A DNA stretch of 64,000 bases from an uncultured Bacteroidota bacterium (GTDB lineage: Bacteria > Bacteroidota > Bacteroidia > Chitinophagales > Chitinophagaceae). This document shows positions 58,521 through 64,000 of this stretch, piece after piece. The notes under the pieces are model-generated. The model saw only the letters and a list, made by a program, of their open reading frames with translations, was not told the DNA's origin and searched no databases. Each line of letters begins with the position of its first letter. Position 1 is the first letter of the stretch. The DNA is taken from the NCBI GenBank assembly GCA_903824665.1, contig CAIJXT010000023.1, positions 1-64,000 on the forward strand, read 5' to 3'. Position numbers and translations under genes: made by a program.

Positions 58521-61500
58521 CTACCTTTTCACAAATTTGCGCACCTCTGTACCAGCTGCTCCCCGTAGTGTGACATAGTAGACACCCGGTGGCAAGTGCG
58601 CGGTATGTGTTCTGGTAACTTCGTTGTCCACAACACCTGTTGCCAACTGAACACCAACAATATTGGAGATGGCAAAGGAGGCAAACTCACCAGAGGTGGT
58701 TTTTATTGTCAGTTCATCGGTTACGGGATTGGGGTAGAGCAACACCTGCGGCCTTGATGCGGTGCCGGCAACGGCAGTAACCGGACAGCCCTTCAGGTTT
58801 TGGACAGTGTTGGTCATTACCACTTCGTTGTAATCGAAATAGATGCCTACCCTGCTGAATATTGAAGCGCCCTCAGGCATACCTGCGCGACGCCTGATAG
58901 TGTATATGAACGCTCCATCATTGAGCCCTTTCCATGAACTGTCGAGCAGCTTGATATTGGGAAAATCGAATTTGACAATATTGTAGCCACCCTCGGTATA
59001 GGGGTAAATATTCATCACCTCTGCCGACGACATTACGAGGTTCATACTGGAGGGATCGAGGTAATCTGACAATGTATCGAGCACATAAACGTTGTAGGCA
59101 GTATCATTGCCGGTATTCTCGAAGTGTACGGTAAACTGAAAATTTGTCGCGGTGTCGAAACAACCGGCCGGTGTTACTTCTATCATGTTTGGGTCGCAGG
59201 ATGCTTTCACAGTGTCCACTCTGATAATTATGTTATTGCTGGTTTCACAATCGGTGCCGAAATTGGGTGTAACGGTAATCTCTTCGGTGACTGTATCGCC
59301 GGCTGTGAGGAATGCGCTGGATGGTGCCCATACTGCAAAATAAATGTCTTTCCTTGACCCGAGGGAAGTAACCGCGGGAAGTGTCCAGGATGCCGTTGGG
59401 AACAATACAGCCGATGGCGCCATGTTCCAGTTGCGGTCACCACTATATTTGAAACTGTACCTGAATCCCAATGTTGCGTCAGTAGCGACACAGTAGTTGT
59501 TGCTGACATAGATGTGCCCCCACTGATCGCGGCGGCCGGTTACCGGTACCACCACATGTACAGCCAGGTCGGATAAACTCCCGGAACCACAGCTAAGCGC
59601 AAAATTCTGAGTGGAATATGTGTTGACAGTAGGTGTTAGCGTAAAACTTATGACTCCTGAAGCAGGACAGGAAACAAACCTGCTACCGGGCAATACCCGA
59701 AAATTATAAATGGTACCTGCCGGACCTGTTGCTTTGTAAAACAAGCCACTGGTGACCGAAAAAGTATCAATATTTACGCCGTTTGAATCGACTTGAATTT
59801 TAACCGGGATCGTATTAAATGGTTCGGTAGTTGACTTAAAGCAATTACCGTCAGAATCGAGATGAAGTTTTATCGGCAATACCCTGCAAAAAAGATGTTC
59901 ATAAGTGCGCACCACTGAATCTTGTGGCATATTATTTTCATACAAAACACGCTTCACAAGATAAGAGCCGGGCGTGGCATAACTATGAACCGAGCTTGTA
60001 TAAAACGTACCACCGCTGACAGATACAGGCAGGGAGTCTTTCTGACCATCACCATAATATGTCTTTATCCGAAGAAGTGGTGAATAACCATTAATTTGAG
60101 AAAATAAGCGAGCAGCAGTACATACAGTATCAGGCGAAGTCCCCGCACTGTCGGCAATAAATGCATAATGATAACCAACATAAACCGATGACGAGTAGGC
60201 CGAGACTCCACTGGCAGAACATGTGGACTTGCATCGGTAATAGTAAGACCCTATGGGAGAATGGTTATATGACATGGATGTTGCTCCGACAACGTTTGAC
60301 CATGCGGATGATCCGGTGGCAGAAAGCTCCCATTGATATGAGGTACCAGATAAAGGCGAAATTCCAGTCAGATCTAATGTGAATGTGCATCCACTGCAGT
60401 AACTGGTACTTGCATTTGCCGTTCCACCTACCGGAGTGCCTATACAGCCACATAGGGGTGTATAAATAACCTTGCGAATATCTGACGTCGCAATCACACC
60501 AGTTGCAATGCAGGTAGACTTAAGGCGATACCAGTTTGTGACACCCAACCCGCTGAAAGTAAAGGGCACGGAGGTAGCACCTGCAATATCAGACCATGTT
60601 ATGCTATCTGTTGATGACTGCCATTGCAAAGCAACAACGGGACCTGAAGTGTAGCCAAAATTGTCAAGCGTGATCACCGTAGTACTGCATGCGGAGCTGG
60701 TGCTGGGAATCAGAATACCTGCGGAATGCAAACAAGGACAAGCAACACTATAGGTGATTTTGCGTCCGGGCGTAAATGCATACAGACCTGAAGATGCACA
60801 AGTGACCTTACAACGAAAAAAAGCAGTACTTGTAAGACCAGAAAATGTATATGAATTTGACAACGCACCGGGGATATCATTCCAAACTGCGCTATCAGTG
60901 GATGACTGCCATTGAAAATCAAGTCCTGACGATAGTGAACCGCCATTTGTAGTCAGCGATATACCTGTACTTGCACAGGCAATGGGTGTATTAGCAGTAA
61001 CCGTTCCTGCAACAGGCAAACCAGAGCAAGCAGCGGGAAAAGCGGTGTCAATGGCTCCGGAAGAACTAAATAAATAGGCATAGGACAAATTAGTGCTGTC
61101 GCCTGGAGGAATCGTTCCGATATCGAAGACGATGCCAATGGACATGTCACCAGGGTGATTGAGAAAATCGTAATAGAAGACACCCAGCCCTGCCGGCACA
61201 GATTCGTTATAAACGTCCGCCAGATTCAGTAAAGGTGGGGTTGGAACACTATTGTAAGTAAAAACTTTTGCCCTGGAATCTTTGGTACCCAGCCACAACT
61301 TTGCAGTAGGTCCTGTAGATTGACTGGCTAATATCATAACACGATGTGCTGTATCGTTCTGATACCATACCTGGTTATTCGTTGGAAAGCCGCCTGCCGG
61401 CCAGCTTTGGTTGTTGTCAGGATCACACGCCCTCATAAAGTAAACCCCGGGGATAGGTGTTGACCCTGCATTTCTGAGTTTTACAGTAATTAACACCCAC

Positions 61501-62009
61501 GAATCATTTGCATCAACACGGGTTTGCATGTTCATTACCAGTTGTCCACCCATAGCGGTGCCAGCCCAGTTTGCCCGGCTAGTACCTACCACACTTGAGT
61601 AACTAACGTTACTTCCAGTTAGCCCAAGACTACCCGAAAAACTACCGGACGGGCATGTCTGAAAAGCGTCTGTTTTTAAACCGGCGGCCTGAATAGACCA
61701 ACCTTCGAATGTGGTTCCGGCATAGGTATAGTCTCCCATATATGGCGGAGATCCTACTGTCCAGCCATCGTGACCCTGGTCATACACCGCTGCAAGTTGC
61801 GTTCCACCACCAGCGATCGTTGTATGAGGGTGATAGCTTGCCGGAACTCCGCTACACGCTCCGAAAGCTCCATTATCCTGAATACCTATTTCAAGGTAAT
61901 TGCCTTGAAGAAAAATATTTGTCCCGACCATCTGACCATAGGCAAAAAAGCCAGGGCAAACCAACAATGTGAGCACTAACGCCCTGATAAAAAATGCCTT
62001 GCCTTTCAT
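58521..62009 (-). CDS. Large T9SS-exported multi-domain surface protein
   Basis: A 1162-residue protein with signal peptide MKGKAFFIRALVLTLLVC... ending in AYGQ. The first 330 residues form an unrecognised beta-rich domain (NNQVWYQNDTAHRVMILA). Three Ig-like modules of about 90-100 residues follow (about 335-625), marked by FQWQSSTDSAVWNDIPGA and ALQWQSSTDSITWSDIAGA. The remainder parallels the 566-residue protein at 45.5 kb: a PKD-like segment, the conserved repeat domain FENTGNDTAYNVYVLDTLSD, and a type A sorting domain (YPNPVTDELTIKT). It is predicted on the cell surface or released. The role is unknown. Confidence 0.9.
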   Translation of the reverse strand: MKGKAFFIRALVLTLLVCPGFFAYGQMVGTNIFLQGNYLEIGIQDNGAFGACSGVPASYHPHTTIAGGGTQLAAVYDQGHDGWTVGSPPYMGDYTYAGTTFEGWSIQAAGLKTDAFQTCPSGSFSGSLGLTGSNVSYSSVVGTSRANWAGTAMGGQLVMNMQTRVDANDSWVLITVKLRNAGSTPIPGVYFMRACDPDNNQSWPAGGFPTNNQVWYQNDTAHRVMILASQSTGPTAKLWLGTKDSRAKVFTYNSVPTPPLLNLADVYNESVPAGLGVFYYDFLNHPGDMSIGIVFDIGTIPPGDSTNLSYAYLFSSSGAIDTAFPAACSGLPVAGTVTANTPIACASTGISLTTNGGSLSSGLDFQWQSSTDSAVWNDIPGALSNSYTFSGLTSTAFFRCKVTCASSGLYAFTPGRKITYSVACPCLHSAGILIPSTSSACSTTVITLDNFGYTSGPVVALQWQSSTDSITWSDIAGATSVPFTFSGLGVTNWYRLKSTCIATGVIATSDIRKVIYTPLCGCIGTPVGGTANASTSYCSGCTFTLDLTGISPLSGTSYQWELSATGSSAWSNVVGATSMSYNHSPIGSYYYRCKSTCSASGVSAYSSSVYVGYHYAFIADSAGTSPDTVCTAARLFSQINGYSPLLRIKTYYGDGQKDSLPVSVSGGTFYTSSVHSYATPGSYLVKRVLYENNMPQDSVVRTYEHLFCRVLPIKLHLDSDGNCFKSTTEPFNTIPVKIQVDSNGVNIDTFSVTSGLFYKATGPAGTIYNFRVLPGSRFVSCPASGVISFTLTPTVNTYSTQNFALSCGSGSLSDLAVHVVVPVTGRRDQWGHIYVSNNYCVATDATLGFRYSFKYSGDRNWNMAPSAVLFPTASWTLPAVTSLGSRKDIYFAVWAPSSAFLTAGDTVTEEITVTPNFGTDCETSNNIIIRVDTVKASCDPNMIEVTPAGCFDTATNFQFTVHFENTGNDTAYNVYVLDTLSDYLDPSSMNLVMSSAEVMNIYPYTEGGYNIVKFDFPNIKLLDSSWKGLNDGAFIYTIRRRAGMPEGASIFSRVGIYFDYNEVVMTNTVQNLKGCPVTAVAGTASRPQVLLYPNPVTDELTIKTTSGEFASFAISNIVGVQLATGVVDNEVTRTHTAHLPPGVYYVTLRGAAGTEVRKFVKR

Positions 62010-62308
62010 AGTAATAGAACTTTAGAATAATACCAGCCTTTAGATAACACAACAGTCAGAAAATATTGGCCATGTAAATACAGCATTAAAACAAATATAC
62101 CACAATAACATCAACGAAAAATTATAACTGTGAAATTTTTTTTAACTGTGTATATTCAATCTTTTTTCATTTAAAGAAAACGAACCAGCCCAGTCTGTAG
62201 TGATGGGGTTGAAATTCAAAAATTGCGCACGCACCCTTTGGTATCATTTCTCTCTCCACCCGAATTCACCCACCATTTCGTACCTTCATTGTATCCAATC
62301 TACTCCCT
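62010..62308. other. AT-rich intergenic region
   Basis: 299 bp between two divergent genes, strongly A/T rich around 62090-62180. I see no gene and no exact consensus promoter. Confidence 0.5.
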
Positions 62309-62890
62309 ATGTGTCTCTATTCTTCTACAGCATTTTATCGCAGGGTGGCAGGCACTCTGGCTGCGGCGGTGGTGCTGGCGGCAAACAGTCTGTCGGCACA
62401 ACCGGATAACCGGGAGCCGTTTGGACGTACATTTAATGCGGGAATGGGTCCGGGATACATAGGCACTGTAGTGCTGCCATCGCCGTTTTTCATTATCAAC
62501 TATGAGTACGACCTGTTCAGAAACGCGACAATAGCGCCGTTTCTGGGGTTGGCATCGTATAGCAGCGGGCCACATCCGTATGCAGGAAAGAACTATTTCT
62601 ACCGGGCTACAATATTGCCCATGGGACTTAAAGCAACCTACTATCTGGACAGGCTGCTGCGGATACCCTGCCGTTGGGATGTATATCTGGCCTGCTCAGC
62701 AGGGTATGCCTACAGTGAGCGCCGATGGGATCTGGGCTATCCGGGCAGCAAGGGTACTGTGGCCGAGGTAACACAACTGTATCTGCACGGCCATGTGGGT
62801 GCAGAATACCACATCACACGGGGCACAGGCTTGTTTGCCGATGTATCTACAAGTGCTGCCGTTGCGGGCTTTGCATTTCACCGGTACTGA
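62309..62890 (+). CDS. Small outer-membrane beta-barrel-like protein
   Basis: A 193-residue protein with a signal peptide (about 1-31, ending SLSAQ), followed by short amphipathic beta strands with aromatic girdles (FFIINYEYDLF, NYFYRATILPMGLKATYYL, WDVYLACSAGYAYS, QLYLHGHVGAEYHI). It ends in GFAFHRY. The length and strand number fit an eight-stranded barrel. No closer family is recognised. Its stop is 6 bp from the stop of the convergent TerC-family gene. Confidence 0.75.
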   Translation: MCLYSSTAFYRRVAGTLAAAVVLAANSLSAQPDNREPFGRTFNAGMGPGYIGTVVLPSPFFIINYEYDLFRNATIAPFLGLASYSSGPHPYAGKNYFYRATILPMGLKATYYLDRLLRIPCRWDVYLACSAGYAYSERRWDLGYPGSKGTVAEVTQLYLHGHVGAEYHITRGTGLFADVSTSAAVAGFAFHRY

Positions 62891-62896
62891 TGGGTG

Positions 62897-63685
62897 TTAC
62901 TCGTCGGGGTTGGGTTTGTTGCGCTTGGGTATGTCGAAAAGCGCACAGGTGACCATGGGCACAAAAAATATACCAATAGTGAGCCCGGAGGTAAACCAGT
63001 CGGCCTCGTGGCTTTCGAGGATTTGGGTAAGAGCCGATTGGGGGTAAAAATGCTCTATGAGTGAAGCGGTAAGCTTGATACCGAGCAGCGCAATGACCAG
63101 GTAGGCACAGCCCTCGAGAAAAGGATAGTGCTCAAGCAACTTAACGAACCCCTGTGCCACGAACCGCATGGCGAGTATGCCTATGAACACGCCGGTCATG
63201 ATAATGATGATATTGCTGGAAAAAGCGACCGCGGCAAACACATTGTCGAGCGAAAAAGCGAGGTCCATGATCTCTACAGTGATCACCGTAGCCCAGAATT
63301 TGCCTATGCGCCCCACCGTGGCGTTATACAACGTACTGCCTTCCTTCTTTATTTCCTCTTCCTCTGCCTGAACCTGCTTACGGTTGTTGCGCTTCAGCCA
63401 CCAATCTATGGCCAGGTACAGCAGGTAGATGCCTCCCAACCCCTTCAGCCACCAGATCTTTACCAGAAACGAAGCGAGAAACAAGCAGATACCCCTGAAA
63501 AAATAGGCGCCGAATATACCGTACTTAAGTGCCTTTTTGCGCTGGTCCTTTGGCAGCGACATGACCATGGTAGCCAGTACAGCCGCATTATCAACAGACA
63601 ACAGACTTTCTATCAATACCAGATTGCCTATGATCAGTAATGATGGAAGCGGATTGTTGATAATTTCCTGAAGCAGCTCGTTCAT
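62897..63685 (-). CDS. TerC-family integral membrane protein
   Basis: A 262-residue protein from the ATG at 63685 (MNELLQEIINNPLPS); the upstream frame is antisense-like and lacks family sequence. It has about seven transmembrane helices with the TerC/MntX hallmarks: acidic residues inside helices in LVLIESLLSVDNAAVLATMV and VEIMDLAFSLDNVFAAVAF, and a charged central loop. TerC proteins are linked to tellurite resistance and manganese or calcium export. Here no ter genes are present, so metal export, possibly of manganese, is the more likely role (inference). Its start is 116 bp from the folK stop. Confidence 0.93.
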   Translation of the reverse strand: MNELLQEIINNPLPSLLIIGNLVLIESLLSVDNAAVLATMVMSLPKDQRKKALKYGIFGAYFFRGICLFLASFLVKIWWLKGLGGIYLLYLAIDWWLKRNNRKQVQAEEEEIKKEGSTLYNATVGRIGKFWATVITVEIMDLAFSLDNVFAAVAFSSNIIIIMTGVFIGILAMRFVAQGFVKLLEHYPFLEGCAYLVIALLGIKLTASLIEHFYPQSALTQILESHEADWFTSGLTIGIFFVPMVTCALFDIPKRNKPNPDE

Positions 63686-63728
63686 GTCGCAAAAAAAAAT
63701 GAGGTATCCGGTAGTCTGGCCGGGTGCG

Positions 63729-63736
63729 CAAATGTA
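63729..63736 (-). promoter_or_regulatory. TAnnTTTG -7 element of the TerC-family gene
   Basis: TACATTTG on the minus strand lies 43 nt upstream of the start, between folK and the TerC gene. No clear -33 TTG. Confidence 0.5.
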
Positions 63737-63801
63737 GCCATTGTAATACGAAAACAGTGCGTGGCCATTCAAAAACCCAAACCGCACACCCGGAAGCGAA
63801 C

Positions 63802-64000
63802 TCAGGGCAATACGCCCCAATCTGTGACCTCCAGCTCATCGGGACAAAGCAGCAGCAGCTCAGACATAGTTCTGCCAAATACCGGATGTACTAATGCCGG
63901 TGCGATTCCGGCCAGCGGCTGCAACACAAACCTACGCTCCTGCAGGCGTGGATGCGGTAGCTGCAGGTCTGGTGTATCAATGATATCGTTGTTGAAAAAA
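63802..64000 (-). CDS. folK: Hydroxymethyldihydropterin pyrophosphokinase, C-terminal part
   Basis: The open frame enters from the right edge and ends at the TGA at 63804-63802, giving the last 66 codons. The HPPK signature is present as DLQLPHPRLQERRFVLQPLA, followed by IAPALVHP and the acidic end CPDELEVTDWGVLP. The enzyme transfers pyrophosphate from ATP to 6-hydroxymethyl-dihydropterin in folate synthesis. The Arg and Asp residues in NNDIIDTPDL and HPRLQERR are the usual substrate and ATP contacts. The N-terminus lies outside the window. Confidence 0.93.
   Translation of the reverse strand, partial: FFNNDIIDTPDLQLPHPRLQERRFVLQPLAGIAPALVHPVFGRTMSELLLLCPDELEVTDWGVLP

Noticed and set aside
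63591-63878. Minus-strand frame overlapping folK and the TerC gene
   Set aside because: It is out of frame with both; folK and TerC signatures lie in the other frames.

Overview
The window looks like chromosomal DNA of a Bacteroidota bacterium, most likely a member of the Chitinophagales (inference). The evidence is: several secreted proteins ending in type IX secretion (T9SS) type A sorting domains; SprB-like repeats; DUF2723, IPExxxVDY and DUF4175-type proteins; a short bacteroidal GlmU-like protein; an archaeal-type ProS; and promoters of the Bacteroidota pattern (TTG, about 19 nt, TAnnTTTG) in front of many genes. One tRNA gene was found. There is no rRNA, CRISPR array, transposase or integrase.

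Layout. 1-5 kb: the 5' part of a giant SprB-like surface protein that runs off the left edge. 5.2-7.9 kb: a two-component pair. 8.5-10.4 kb: a TMTC-like membrane protein with TPRs. 10.7-16.9 kb: tRNA-Arg(CCG), an ABC ATPase, a helix-hairpin-helix protein, hisS, a low-Mr phosphatase, a GNAT acetyltransferase, a thioredoxin-like protein, L31 type B and a GlmU-like protein. 17-25 kb: an MsbA-like exporter, a medium-chain dehydrogenase, a formyltransferase, an NTF2-like protein, two unknown secreted proteins and an ABC-F ATPase. 25-40 kb: a TPR histidine kinase, proS, a Gly/Tyr/Trp-rich secreted protein, a FadL-like outer-membrane protein, an OmpA-family lipoprotein, a 1154-residue coiled-coil membrane protein and a DUF2723 membrane protein.

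40-45.3 kb is the most accessory-looking part. It holds an IPExxxVDY protein, a phage-terminase-small-subunit-like HTH protein with a phased operator-like array upstream, and a compact operon of ArsR regulator, exported rhodanese, MFS transporter and cytoplasmic rhodanese. After that comes a gene split by a nine-base homopolymer, flanked by two similar hairpin plus tRNA-3'-end-like scars. 45.5-64 kb: two paralogous T9SS cargo proteins and an NHL-repeat cargo protein, a TPR adenylate cyclase, sucA, an esterase, a lipoprotein, a BlaI/BlaR1-type pair with palindromic operators, a small outer-membrane protein, a TerC-family protein and the 3' end of folK.

The window mixes housekeeping genes (hisS, proS, sucA, folK, L31) with envelope and secretion genes and several sensors. 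The ArsR-rhodanese-MFS-rhodanese operon is the best candidate for an undescribed system; it reads as a thiol- or metalloid-responsive sulfur-handling module (inference). Several genes have a TAnnTTTG element only 4-8 nt before the start codon, which predicts leaderless or nearly leaderless mRNAs.
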